Assembly: GCA_012955965.1 (NCBI GenBank)
Contig: JABBZI010000001.1
Location: 62,001-126,000, forward strand
DNA: 64,000 nucleotides
Reading direction: 5' to 3'
DNA from: Clostridioides difficile
GTDB taxonomy: Bacteria > Bacillota > Clostridia > Peptostreptococcales > Peptostreptococcaceae
Positions 17,776-28,311 of the stretch are shown here, piece after piece. A program made the position numbers and the translations under genes. The notes beneath the pieces are model-generated. The model saw nothing but the letters and a program-made list of their open reading frames with translations. It was not told the DNA's origin and ran no database searches. Numbering within the stretch: position 1 is the first letter of the stretch; the number at the start of each line of letters is the position of its first letter.

Positions 17776-18888
17776 ATGAAAATTTCAGAAATTGCTACTC
17801 CAAGTTTTTTGCTAGATTTAGACCAGTTAGAAAAGAATATTGATACAGTTCAACAAATTTGTTCAAAGAATAATAAACAACTTTGGCCTATGCTTAAGAC
17901 ACATAAAAGTACTTACATTGCAAAACTTCAAAAAGATGCAGGAGCTACTGGATTTCTCGTTGGAACACTTGATGAAGCTGAAGCTTTAATGAAATCTGGC
18001 TTTGAAGATATTATGTTGGCTTACCCTTACATGGGAGATGCAAATATAAATAGAATCTTATCTATGGCATCAAAAATAAATTTAATATGTGCTACAGATA
18101 ATTTAGAGTGTGCTAAAGCTTACAATGAAGCTTTTTCTAAAGCTAAAGTTGAATGTAAATTACTTATTATTGTAGATTGCGGCTTACATCGTTTTGGAAT
18201 TGAACCAGAAAAAGTGGTTGAACTTGCTACTGCAATCTCAAAACTAGAAAATGTAAAAATCATTGGTATAAGTTCACATCCAGGTCAAGTCTATGGTTGT
18301 AGTTCTCCAAAAGAAGTTCCAGATGTATGTATTCAAGAAGATTCCTCTATGAATAAAGCATACAAAGCTTTGACTGATAGTGGTTTTAATATAGAAATTG
18401 TAGCTTCTGGTAGTACTCCAACAGTTGAAACTGAAGCTGCTTCCAAAACTATAAATACTATAAGACCTGGAAACTATGTATACTATGATGCTATACAAAT
18501 AGCTCTAGGTTGTGCTACTGAAGATATGTGTGCTCTTACTGTTATATGTACTGTAATCTCAAAAAATAGCAATGGATATTATTTAGTTGACTGTGGAAGC
18601 AAATGCCTTGGACTTGATAAAGGTGCACATGGAAATAGTAGTATTATTGGATATGGTAGAGTTTGTGGACATCCAGAACTTACTATTGATTCACTTTCAG
18701 AAGAGGTTGGAAAAATTAAAGTAAATGGTGAAACTAATATAAAAATTGGTGATAGAATAAGAATTATCCCTAATCATTCTTGCTCAACTGCAAACTTGAC
18801 AAGTAATTTATTAGGTTTTAGAGGAGACACAATAGAGAAAGTTATCAAAGTTGATATACGAGGAAATTCACAACAAATTCTACTTTAA
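17776..18888 (+). CDS. D-threonine aldolase/D-serine dehydratase-like PLP enzyme
   Basis: This 370-residue protein has the alanine-racemase-like TIM barrel: the PLP lysine lies in LWPMLKTHKS (about residue 43), and DCGLHRFGIEP, ISSHPGQVYG and SGSTPTVETE follow in order. The C-terminal metal-binding domain shows GYGRVCGHPELTI and the His-x-Cys pair in IPNHSCSTANL. DSD1-family enzymes use a divalent metal and PLP on D-amino acids such as D-threonine or D-serine. The start is the ATG at 17776, eight bases after AGGTGG. It stands alone with its own terminator. Confidence 0.82.
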   Translation: MKISEIATPSFLLDLDQLEKNIDTVQQICSKNNKQLWPMLKTHKSTYIAKLQKDAGATGFLVGTLDEAEALMKSGFEDIMLAYPYMGDANINRILSMASKINLICATDNLECAKAYNEAFSKAKVECKLLIIVDCGLHRFGIEPEKVVELATAISKLENVKIIGISSHPGQVYGCSSPKEVPDVCIQEDSSMNKAYKALTDSGFNIEIVASGSTPTVETEAASKTINTIRPGNYVYYDAIQIALGCATEDMCALTVICTVISKNSNGYYLVDCGSKCLGLDKGAHGNSSIIGYGRVCGHPELTIDSLSEEVGKIKVNGETNIKIGDRIRIIPNHSCSTANLTSNLLGFRGDTIEKVIKVDIRGNSQQILL

Positions 18889-18976
18889 AAACATATTTAT
18901 ATTAATTTCAAAATATATTTAATATAGTATCAGTATTAAAATTTTTTTAAAATTATAAACTCTAAAAATTGAATTT

Positions 18977-19017
18977 AAAAGAAGTTTACTAAAAATGTAT
19001 TTTAGTAAACTTCTTTT
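18977..19017. terminator. Bidirectional terminator
   Basis: An 18-bp perfect stem (AAAAGAAGTTTACTAAAA with its complement) has a five-base loop. It separates the plus-strand aldolase-like gene from the minus-strand transporter pair ending at 19121. Confidence 0.85.
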
Positions 19018-19120
19018 TTAATTAATATATTAATTACTGTATACTAATTATTAATATTTCAATTCTTGTATATACTGATTCCTATACATACTTTATACTT
19101 AAGTTATAATTTCATTTTGT

Positions 19121-19630
19121 CTACATTAATCCCATAACAGTAAGTAAAACCCTTACTATCAACATTCCTACTACTGCATCAAATATAGGAACTGCCAACA
19201 ATAACATTCTATACTTTGTACTAGCATTCGCTACAAGTACTATTCTTGCATAGTGACCAACTAGAGTACCCATTAACATACATGGCATAATTAATATAGT
19301 TGCTTGTGGTGCAGTAATTAAACCTTGTGCAAATAAGTTTGCTGCTGTAGCTGCTCCTGCCGCCTTAGCAAAGAATGCTGCTATCAAAACTACAACTGAT
19401 TCTCCAGGTAGTCCAAAAATACCCATTACTGGTCCAAAAACACTTCCTAAAATATCAACTAGTCCAGTTAATTGTAAAAACTGTACTATTACATAACCCA
19501 TTATCATAGCTGGTAATATTTGTTCAACACCTATGTAGAAACCTTTTTTTGCTCCTCCCATAAATGTTTCAACAGCAGTTTTCTTAGGTTTACTATTTAC
19601 AATTGCATTTCCATTAGTTTGTTGACTCAT
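19121..19630 (-). CDS. YjiG/SpmB-like nucleoside-recognition membrane protein
   Basis: This 169-residue membrane protein has a gate domain: GFYIGVEQILPAMIMGYVIV, FGLPGESVVVLIAAFFAKAAGAATAANLFAQGLI, then ILIMPCMLMGTLVGHYARI. This matches the YjiG/SpmB half of a two-part transporter. Its partner is the next gene upstream, separated by a single base. In E. coli yjiG and yjiH lie beside the isoaspartyl dipeptidase gene iadA; here an M20 peptidase takes that place, so uptake of a peptide or amide is plausible. Confidence 0.75.
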   Translation of the reverse strand: MSQQTNGNAIVNSKPKKTAVETFMGGAKKGFYIGVEQILPAMIMGYVIVQFLQLTGLVDILGSVFGPVMGIFGLPGESVVVLIAAFFAKAAGAATAANLFAQGLITAPQATILIMPCMLMGTLVGHYARIVLVANASTKYRMLLLAVPIFDAVVGMLIVRVLLTVMGLM

Positions 19631-19631
19631 A

Positions 19632-20279
19632 CTACACAGCCTCCTTCATCTTAGTCTTTTTATTTTTTATACTTATAATTAATCTAACTAGATTTGCACC
19701 AAGTATCTTACAGAATATCTCTATAAGGATTATTGGACCTAATGCCAATAATGCTATTGGTAAAAGTGGAGCTTGAGTATTTATTGTGTTTAATATAACA
19801 GCTGAACCAGCATATTGATATGCTACAAATATAGTTCTTTCATCATCAGTTATTTCTCCACTTTCATATAATTCTTTTGTCATTATTGAAGCAACATCTG
19901 AACTAGTAAATGAAGATACAAATGCTATACCTGCTATACCAGGTATGCCAAGTATAGGTCTAAGCAATGGATTGAATATTTTTGATGCTGCTTTCATTCC
20001 TCCCATAGACTCAACTACATCTATAAGACCTACAGCAAAACAGACAGTTGGTATCAAAGTTAGTGAAAATAAGAATCCATCTTTTGCTCCAGTTCCTCCT
20101 TTACCCATAAAATCTACTCCATCTGATATAGTACCAAATGAACCTGTAAGGTTTGCAAAGTCTAGTGCTTTAAGAAATCCGTTACTATCCTTAAAAATTC
20201 CTGAAAATAATACTATCAATATAAATAAAGACAAATACCCTTTCCATGTTACCTTATTATCTCCAGTTGTATTATCCAT
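19632..20279 (-). CDS. YjiH/SpmA-like nucleoside-recognition membrane protein
   Basis: This 215-residue protein has about five or six helices and includes LPTVCFAVGLIDVVESMGGM, GIPGIAGIAFVSSFTSSDVASIMTK and YAGSAVILNTINTQAPLLPI, typical of the YjiH/SpmA half. The start is the ATG at 20279, with AAAGGGGG upstream overlapping the stop codon of the peptidase gene at 20293. Together with the next gene it forms a probable transporter for the product or substrate of that peptidase. Confidence 0.77.
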   Translation of the reverse strand: MDNTTGDNKVTWKGYLSLFILIVLFSGIFKDSNGFLKALDFANLTGSFGTISDGVDFMGKGGTGAKDGFLFSLTLIPTVCFAVGLIDVVESMGGMKAASKIFNPLLRPILGIPGIAGIAFVSSFTSSDVASIMTKELYESGEITDDERTIFVAYQYAGSAVILNTINTQAPLLPIALLALGPIILIEIFCKILGANLVRLIISIKNKKTKMKEAV

Positions 20280-20292
20280 ATAAAATCCCCCT

Positions 20293-21465
20293 TTATACCT
20301 CAAATTTATCTAAATTTAAAATAATTGTAGAAATTAATTTCACTCTTTCAAACATCGAATTTACTAACGCATATTCTCTTGATGTATGATTCCATTCTCC
20401 TCTTACACCAAAAGAACATATTGTAGGAACGTTTGCAATCGTCAAATAACTGGCATCTGAACTGCCTCCAAGTCTCTTAGCATTTAACTCTCCAAACCCA
20501 TTTTCTTTCGATACTGTATTTACGAATTTATGAAATCTCATAACATCTTCTGTAGTCTCAAATGCCATCATTTCACTTATAAAGTCAACTTCTGTAGAAG
20601 TTCCCTCTATATAAGTTTCTTTACATATTTCTCTAATTCTTTCCTTAACATTCTCCATTTCTTCTACTTTTTCAAATCTAAGGTCTACTTCTATATTACA
20701 ATCCTCTGGAATAGAATTTGATACTCTTCCTCCCTTAATTACACTTACACTTGCTGTAGTTCCAACCTCAAGGTTGGTCAATTTCTGTATGCGTAATATC
20801 TTATTAGCCATTTCTTCTATAGCATTTCTTCCACCTTCAAAGTCATTACCTGCATGTGTCTCTACACCTTTTACATGTACATTACATCCTATTCTTCCTT
20901 TTCTACCCACACACAAGCTATTGTCTACTAAGCCAGTTTCCATATTAAAAGCGCAAAGGCCTCCTTTTGCTTCTTTTAATATGACTTCTCCACCAGTTGA
21001 ATCCTTATGTCCTATCTCTTCATCCCCAGAAAATACTATTTTTATTGGTCTTTCTTTGTATCCTATTTTATTTAAAGCTTTGATAACATATAAAGCAATT
21101 ACTATTCCACCCTTCATGTCTAAAACACCTGGTCCATATGCTTTTCCCTCTATTATTTTAAATGGATTTTCACCAAATGTACCTATTTCAAATACAGTGT
21201 CCATATGTCCTGAAAAAATTATTGGCTTTTTATCTATATTAGAACCAAGTGTTCCTATAAGTGTGCCACCATTATCTCCAACATCTACTATTTCACAATC
21301 TAAGCCTTCTTTTTCAAACTCAAGCTTTAATCTATCTGCTAACTTATTTACACTTTCTTTACAATGTGTATAACTTTCTATATTAACAATCTCTTTCCAT
21401 AATGAAACTATTTCTTCTCTACTTTCATCAACAAACTCAGAAATCTCATTTAAATATGTATTCAT
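20293..21465 (-). CDS. M20 family metallopeptidase (carboxypeptidase G2/ArgE-like)
   Basis: The roughly 390-residue protein has the M20 zinc ligands and catalytic acids in order: SGHMDTVF (His, Asp), GVLDMKGG (bridging Asp), SGDEEIGHKDS (catalytic Glu pair), and a C-terminal GGSSDAS and WNHTSREY (last His). A dimerisation domain lies at about 180-300. The family cleaves C-terminal or acyl-linked amino acids. The start is the ATG at 21465, six bases after AAGGAG. It heads an operon with the YjiH/YjiG-like pair and faces a divergent regulator gene. Confidence 0.87.
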   Translation of the reverse strand: MNTYLNEISEFVDESREEIVSLWKEIVNIESYTHCKESVNKLADRLKLEFEKEGLDCEIVDVGDNGGTLIGTLGSNIDKKPIIFSGHMDTVFEIGTFGENPFKIIEGKAYGPGVLDMKGGIVIALYVIKALNKIGYKERPIKIVFSGDEEIGHKDSTGGEVILKEAKGGLCAFNMETGLVDNSLCVGRKGRIGCNVHVKGVETHAGNDFEGGRNAIEEMANKILRIQKLTNLEVGTTASVSVIKGGRVSNSIPEDCNIEVDLRFEKVEEMENVKERIREICKETYIEGTSTEVDFISEMMAFETTEDVMRFHKFVNTVSKENGFGELNAKRLGGSSDASYLTIANVPTICSFGVRGEWNHTSREYALVNSMFERVKLISTIILNLDKFEV

Positions 21466-21727
21466 AATAATCTCCTTCATTTTTTAATAAAATATATTCC
21501 TTTCCTAAAACTAAGCTTATTTTAGGAAATTTTAAAAGACTAGTCCTTAAATACAAAATATCACAATTATTTTTATCAGTCAACATTTTTTTCTATATTT
21601 TTTGTATTTTCTGATTTTTCTTTCAATTTTCATTTTGTAAAATAAATTGACGCGTTTTATCTACTATTATAAAATGAGGATATAAATTGATTAATTATAA
21701 TACTCTCGAAATTTTAAAGGAGGTTTT

Positions 21728-23089
21728 ATGAAATATAAAATTGGATTTTTAACAACATCTTATTTTATGTCAGACAAGTACAAACAAGCTCTTAATGAAC
21801 TAAAAAATATTTGTGAAATTACATTTATTGAGCTTAAAGGAGAAAATCCTTTTAGTAATTTACCTACTATATACAATGAACAAGTAGACAATTTCGATGG
21901 ATTTGTATGTAGTGGTATAGTTCCATATAGCGAACTTGTAATAAACATAAAGGACATAAAAGTACCATTGAACTTTTTAAAACTTGATGAAAGGGATTTT
22001 TATAAATACTTATTTAAATTATTAAATAATCAAAAAGATATTGATTTCACAAAATCATTTATGGATTTTTTAAGAGAAGACAATAATTATTACGATATTT
22101 ATTCGTTAATAGATTCTAATAAATGCCCATATACAATTAAAGATTTTAATATTCCTCAACCTGTATATGACTTTAAGAAATTAAATGATAAATTATTGGA
22201 AATACACTTAGATTTATTGAAAAATAATAGGATTAATCTTTCTTTTACGCGAAATTACATCATTAGTTGTGAACTTAATGAGCTTGGGTACAATTGTATA
22301 TATATGGTTCCATCTACCGAATCAATCTTAAATACATTTAAATCTCTAGTGAATGAAATAACATTACAAAACTTAGACAAAAATAAATCTGCAACTTGTA
22401 TAGTTACAGTAAATAGCTCAGAATATATAAATGAAGATTTGATATTTAAAAATGATGAGATACAAAACCAAATATATAATACCATCTTAGATTCGCTATC
22501 AAAAAATGGTTTTTATGGAGTTCAAGTCAAAAAAAATGATATGAAAATAGAGATACATACTACTAAAGATATGTTAAATAATATGACCAATAATTATACA
22601 GACTTTTTTATTTCAGAAGACTTAAAAGAAATTAAGTATAGCTTAAATATTGGTTGGGGTATTGGAAATACAAATATTCATGCAGAACAGAATGCTCGTC
22701 AAGCTAATGGTAAATCAGCTTCTTTAGGTGGAAACTGTACTTTTATAGTAAATGATACTAACAATACTATAGGGCCTTTATATTCAAACAAGAACTATCA
22801 TGATATTGAAGAAAGCTCATTAGCTAATAAAGTTGCTTCTTTTATACCTCTATCTAATACTAATGTATCTAAAATTATGTGCATGATTAATGACAGAAAT
22901 TCAAATAATGTCTCAGCAGAAATACTATCAGACTATATGAATATAACTCTTAGAAGTGCAAATAGAATATTGAGTATCTTATATAAAGCAGGAATTGCAA
23001 CCATTGTAAATACAAAGCTTGATAATCAAAGAGGAAGACCAAAAAAAATATATAAAATTGACTTCTTGTCTTTTTTAAATAAGATGTAA
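21728..23089 (+). CDS. Transcription regulator with degenerate cyclase-like domain and winged helix
   Basis: I do not recognise this 453-residue protein as a named family. The C-terminal 65 residues look like a winged helix (SAEILSDYMNITLRSANRILSIL, then a basic QRGRPKKIYKI wing). Residues about 225-345 contain YSLNIGWGIGNTNIHAEQNA, which recalls the GxGxG-and-Ala pattern of GGDEF/GTP-cyclohydrolase-III-like folds, but no GGDEF signature is present. The first 150 residues look like an alpha/beta sensor. It is divergent from the M20/YjiHG operon and probably controls it. AAAGGAGG precedes the ATG. Confidence 0.5.
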   Translation: MKYKIGFLTTSYFMSDKYKQALNELKNICEITFIELKGENPFSNLPTIYNEQVDNFDGFVCSGIVPYSELVINIKDIKVPLNFLKLDERDFYKYLFKLLNNQKDIDFTKSFMDFLREDNNYYDIYSLIDSNKCPYTIKDFNIPQPVYDFKKLNDKLLEIHLDLLKNNRINLSFTRNYIISCELNELGYNCIYMVPSTESILNTFKSLVNEITLQNLDKNKSATCIVTVNSSEYINEDLIFKNDEIQNQIYNTILDSLSKNGFYGVQVKKNDMKIEIHTTKDMLNNMTNNYTDFFISEDLKEIKYSLNIGWGIGNTNIHAEQNARQANGKSASLGGNCTFIVNDTNNTIGPLYSNKNYHDIEESSLANKVASFIPLSNTNVSKIMCMINDRNSNNVSAEILSDYMNITLRSANRILSILYKAGIATIVNTKLDNQRGRPKKIYKIDFLSFLNKM

Positions 23090-23277
23090 ATACCTAATTT
23101 TTAACTTCTTTGATAAAAAATAATATATTTTTTCTGACTTTAAATAAGTAAAATTTTCAAATCTTGTTAGAAAATATAACTTATTACTCCAAATTACATG
23201 AATATTTCATCAATATATAAAACTATAGCATTTATTAATTTGCAAAATAATTTCATATATAAATAATAAAATATAAT

Positions 23278-23307
23278 AACCACTATAATCTATAATTTAT
23301 AGTGGCT
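23278..23307. terminator. Terminator between convergent genes
   Basis: ACCACTATAA pairs with TTATAGTGG around a short loop and is followed by ATTTTTTAT on the plus strand. It ends the regulator gene and lies just downstream of the MerR gene. The rest of the 23090-23338 gap shows nothing else. Confidence 0.7.
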
Positions 23308-23338
23308 ATTTTTTATATCATCACTTTCTACTAATTTT

Positions 23339-24178
23339 TTAAAATTGATTAGCTTTTTTAAACAGTTTATACAATCCTATTATCAGTAAAACAATAAATA
23401 CAAGTACATCTATAAAGATGATTACTGTAACATGCTTGACAATATTGCAAATAAAAAATATAGAAAATACTTCTATAGACAAAGCTACAAAACACAAAAA
23501 ATTCGTTAAATAATCTGCAATAATATCAATATAGAAAGTATGTATCTGTAACCATCTCCATATAAATGGACGTAAAATAAATCTAAACATAACACAAATA
23601 ACAGGATATGCATAAATAAATTTTTTGTCTACATAGTTAGCTACACCATTATTCCATTGCACAGGAATCTGTGATGGTAACTTTGGAAATATTATTATTG
23701 CAATCATCAAACAAGCAAGAGTAATAAATCCCCAAGTAAATTTTCCTCCCCACATATATAAGAAACTTACAGAATCCAATTTAAAAATAGTTTTGTTTTT
23801 ATTCCAGTATTCTGGTAACTTAATTACATACTCTTCTACTTTCAAATTTAAATAAGTTAGTTCATCAGATTCTAACATTGTTTCACATATACTTTTAGCA
23901 TTTTCTAAATCGGATATTTGAGCTTTAAGAACTTGCTCTTGATTTTCAAGAACTTCATATAATGACACTTTCTGTAATATAATATTACGAATATCCTCAA
24001 TAGAAATTCCTAATGTACGTAAATATGCTATTTTTTTGATATCCTCCACATTTTCATCTGAATATTCCCTATACCCATTATTTTCATTACGAGTTGGTTT
24101 AATTAGAAACCCTTTCTCATAAAAACGAATATTAGAACGAGCTAATCCTGTTTTTTCTTCAACTTCTTTAATTGTCAT
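23339..24178 (-). CDS. MerR family regulator with C-terminal DUF1648-type membrane domain
   Basis: The N-terminal MerR winged helix (residues 1-70, with ARSNIRFYEKGFLIKPTR and YREYSDENVEDIKKIAYLRTLG) is followed by a dimer helix. The remaining 150 residues contain about five membrane helices, with LPSQIPVQWNNGVANYVDKK between them, the DUF1648 signature. It is thus a membrane-tethered regulator. The ATG at 24178 follows AAGGTGGTG. Its probable promoter at 24358-24388 has the long spacer typical of MerR targets, suggesting autoregulation. The signal sensed is unknown. Confidence 0.75.
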   Translation of the reverse strand: MTIKEVEEKTGLARSNIRFYEKGFLIKPTRNENNGYREYSDENVEDIKKIAYLRTLGISIEDIRNIILQKVSLYEVLENQEQVLKAQISDLENAKSICETMLESDELTYLNLKVEEYVIKLPEYWNKNKTIFKLDSVSFLYMWGGKFTWGFITLACLMIAIIIFPKLPSQIPVQWNNGVANYVDKKFIYAYPVICVMFRFILRPFIWRWLQIHTFYIDIIADYLTNFLCFVALSIEVFSIFFICNIVKHVTVIIFIDVLVFIVLLIIGLYKLFKKANQF

Positions 24179-24357
24179 TTTTAAACACCACCTTCTCATT
24201 CTACTAAACTATAACTATGCTCTAGTTTTACATACCGTCATTCTTTATAATGATTTATGATATCTTAAAATCAAGCTCTTTATCTGCTATAATTTTTTAT
24301 ACAATAATCTCTTGTTCTATATCTAAAACTAATATCTAAAACTAGGTTATTTTCTAT

Positions 24358-24388
24358 AAAGTACACTATAAACAAGGTTTACAGTCAA
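24358..24388 (-). promoter_or_regulatory. MerR-type promoter with 19-bp spacer
   Basis: On the minus strand TTGACT (24383-24388) and TACTTT (24358-24363) are 19 bases apart, and the spacer holds an imperfect dyad GTAAAC-CTT-GTTTAT. Overlong spacers with a central dyad are diagnostic of MerR-activated promoters. It drives toward the MerR gene, about 180 bases away. A 13-bp tandem duplication (ATATCTAAAACTA) lies in the leader around 24320-24345. Confidence 0.55.
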
Positions 24389-24417
24389 GTATTTTTACTA
24401 TTTCTTTGATTTCATAA

Positions 24418-24450
24418 AAAAAGCATAGCAAATCATTTGCCATGCTTTTT
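24418..24450. terminator. Terminator of the MarR/OYE/flavodoxin operon
   Basis: A 15-bp stem with one internal mismatch pair (GCAAAT/ATTTGC core, outer AAAAAGCAT arm) is followed on the minus strand by a T run and also has a T run on the plus strand. It isolates the MerR promoter from the operon upstream. Confidence 0.8.
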
Positions 24451-24571
24451 TATTTGATTACTGATTCTATATATCCTACTTAATATTTATCTACTATATT
24501 GTACTAACCTTACTCATAACATCTTTTGCAAATATAACAGCTTCACATATCTCCTGCTCATCTGGATGACT

Positions 24572-25024
24572 TTAAGACTCTTCATGATTATTTAACTGTT
24601 CACGAATATGCTCATTCTCGGGATGAAGCTTTAGCATCTCTTCATATTTTACTTTCAGCTCTTCTGCTATCTTCCCTTGACATATAAATGAACCTAAGTT
24701 TTCATTGTCTTTTGAAACGATTGATTCTATCTTTTTTATAATATTGGCACCATAACTTCCTTTTGTACTAGCTCCCATTGTTCCAAATAGGGCTATCTTT
24801 TTGTTGTGAATATTTTCAAGTACTTGTTTTGAATTTTTATCACAAATTCCCTTATCCACCCAATATCCTAGGAATACTATATCATAATTTTCATAGTTAA
24901 TACTATCATCAACTAATTCATCTATATTTTTAATGTCTTTTTCTCCTTGGATTGCATCATATATAGAATAAGCAATTTTTTTAGTATTTCCAGTCAAACT
25001 TGAATATAAAATTAAACTTTTCAT
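24572..25024 (-). CDS. Flavodoxin-family protein, apparently shortened by an in-frame stop
   Basis: The 150-residue product starts MKSLILYSSLTGNTKKIAYSI, the FMN phosphate loop of flavodoxins, with VFLGYWVDKGICD and ALFGTMGASTKGSYG later. The reading frame ends at a TAA (24572-24574), but the same frame continues for 25 sense codons to a TAG at 24494, encoding SHPDEQEICEAVIFAKDVM and a short tail, which looks like the natural C-terminal helix of this family. The gene may therefore carry a nonsense mutation. It follows an old-yellow-enzyme gene and could be its electron partner. Confidence 0.75.
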   Translation of the reverse strand: MKSLILYSSLTGNTKKIAYSIYDAIQGEKDIKNIDELVDDSINYENYDIVFLGYWVDKGICDKNSKQVLENIHNKKIALFGTMGASTKGSYGANIIKKIESIVSKDNENLGSFICQGKIAEELKVKYEEMLKLHPENEHIREQLNNHEES

Positions 25025-25113
25025 GATATACCCTCCTATTTATTTAGATACTTATCTAAGCTTACCAAAAATATATTAATATTAACATATTTTTTAATTG
25101 ATATAAATATAGT

Positions 25114-26656
<1,543 letters not shown>

Positions 26657-26681
26657 CTTAAATTTCCCCTCTATAATATAT

Positions 26682-26725
26682 TTGACTATATCAACTATAT
26701 TATATTAAACAATTAATATAGTCAA
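26682..26725 (-). promoter_or_regulatory. MarR operon promoter and operator
   Basis: TTGACT (26720-26725) and TAATAT (26697-26702) are 17 bases apart on the minus strand. TTGACTATAT occurs at 26682-26691 and again inverted at 26716-26725, bracketing the promoter. This arrangement would let the MarR product cover both promoter elements. Confidence 0.65.
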
Positions 26726-26954
26726 TAATATTTTACTTTATTAACATAACTTTTATTAATTTGTTAAAAATTTATTCTGCCAAATAATTATGATTAGGTT
26801 GAAACTGGAATTTTTAATACTCACTACACATAAATATATTTTATATAAAAATTTATATTTTCAAACAAATAATTTTTCGAAAATTGTCTAAATTCTGTAA
26901 AAATATGGTAATATATACATAGGCAATATAAATCTATAAAAGGGAGTGTTACAT

Positions 26955-28145
26955 ATGATATCTAATAAAATGCAAACTTTAGTTGCAAACAGCTCCGTTA
27001 TAAGAGCTATGTTTGAAGAAGGAAAAAAACTTTCTGATATTTATGGAGAAGAAAATGTTTTTGATTTTAGTATAGGAAATCCAAGTGTTGAACCTCCAGA
27101 GACTATTAAAGCAGTTATAAATGATATTTTAAATGAAGAATCTCCAAATCTAGTTCATGGATACATGAATAATTCAGGATATGAAGATGTAAGAGATGCT
27201 ATTGCTGAACATATAAATAAAAAAGATGGATTGAACCTTACAAGAGAAAATTTAATTATGACTTGTGGTGCTGCTGGTGGTCTAAATATTATTTTAAAAA
27301 CTCTTTTAAATCCTGATGATGAGGTTATTGCTTTTGCCCCATATTTTGGTGAGTATAAAAACTATACAGAAAACTATGATGGAAAGTTAGTAGAAGTTCC
27401 TACAAATATAGAAACTTTCGAACCAGATTTAAATGCTCTAAAAAATGCCATTACTTCAAAAACAAGAGCTTTAATAATAAACACTCCAAATAATCCTACT
27501 GGTGTTATCTATTCTGAAGAATTATTAAAAAACCTTGGAGAACTATTAGACTCAAAGCAAAAAGAACTAAATACAAATATATATCTAATTTCTGATGAGC
27601 CATATAGAGAAATAATTTATGACAGTGCTAAAGTGCCTTGTGTCCTAAAATACTATAAAAATTCATTTATAGGATACTCTTATAGTAAATCATTATCTCT
27701 ACCTGGTGAACGTATAGGATATATTGTTGCTAATGGACAAATGGATGATTTTGATGATGTTATGTCTTCATTAAATGTTGCAAACAGAATACTTGGATTT
27801 GTAAATGCTCCTTCTCTTTTCCAAAGAGTTATTGCAAGAAGTTTAGATGCTGAAGTTGATGTAAACATCTATAAAAAGAATTTTGACCTTTTATATAATA
27901 GCTTAGTAGATATGGGATTTTCTTGTGTTAAACCTAGTGGTACATTCTATTTATTCCCAAAAGCTCCAATTGAAGACGATAAAAAATTCTGCAATGATGC
28001 AAAACAGTTTAATTTATTATTAGTACCAGGTTCTTCTTTTGGTTGTCCAGGCCACTTTAGAGTATCGTATTGTGTGTCTTATGACAAAGTTAAAAGCTCT
28101 CTACCAGCATTTGAAAAATTAGCTAAACTTTATAATTTAAAATAA
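26955..28145 (+). CDS. PLP-dependent aminotransferase, class I/II
   Basis: The 396-residue enzyme has the fold-type I landmarks: FSIGNPSVEPPETI near the N-terminus, NTPNNPTGVIYSEELL, ISDEPYREIIYD, and the PLP lysine in YSYSKSLSLPGERIGYI (about residue 238). The C-terminal Arg lies in GHFRVSYC. It resembles aspartate aminotransferases of clostridia. I take the ATG at 26955, since AGGGAG (26941-26946) overlaps the earlier GTG at 26946. It stands alone and ends in a strong hairpin. Confidence 0.88.
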   Translation: MISNKMQTLVANSSVIRAMFEEGKKLSDIYGEENVFDFSIGNPSVEPPETIKAVINDILNEESPNLVHGYMNNSGYEDVRDAIAEHINKKDGLNLTRENLIMTCGAAGGLNIILKTLLNPDDEVIAFAPYFGEYKNYTENYDGKLVEVPTNIETFEPDLNALKNAITSKTRALIINTPNNPTGVIYSEELLKNLGELLDSKQKELNTNIYLISDEPYREIIYDSAKVPCVLKYYKNSFIGYSYSKSLSLPGERIGYIVANGQMDDFDDVMSSLNVANRILGFVNAPSLFQRVIARSLDAEVDVNIYKKNFDLLYNSLVDMGFSCVKPSGTFYLFPKAPIEDDKKFCNDAKQFNLLLVPGSSFGCPGHFRVSYCVSYDKVKSSLPAFEKLAKLYNLK

Positions 28146-28170
28146 TTAAATATTGTAATTCAAATAATTA

Positions 28171-28212
28171 ACTACCTTAGTATAGAATTTAAACATTCTA
28201 TACTAAGGTAGT
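28171..28212 (+). terminator. Terminator of the aminotransferase gene
   Basis: An 18-bp perfect stem (ACTACCTTAGTATAGAAT with its complement) has a six-base loop and a short T-rich tail. Confidence 0.82.
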
Positions 28213-28311
28213 TTATAATTTTATGTACTATATTTTATATACCATATTATACCAATATACTTGAATATTGTAATCTATAGTACTAATATAAATTACAAGG
28301 AGGTGTTTGAA

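Noticed and set aside
24320-24345. 13-bp tandem duplication as an insertion-element target site
   Set aside because: The copies are adjacent with nothing between them and no transposase remnant is nearby; slippage is simpler.
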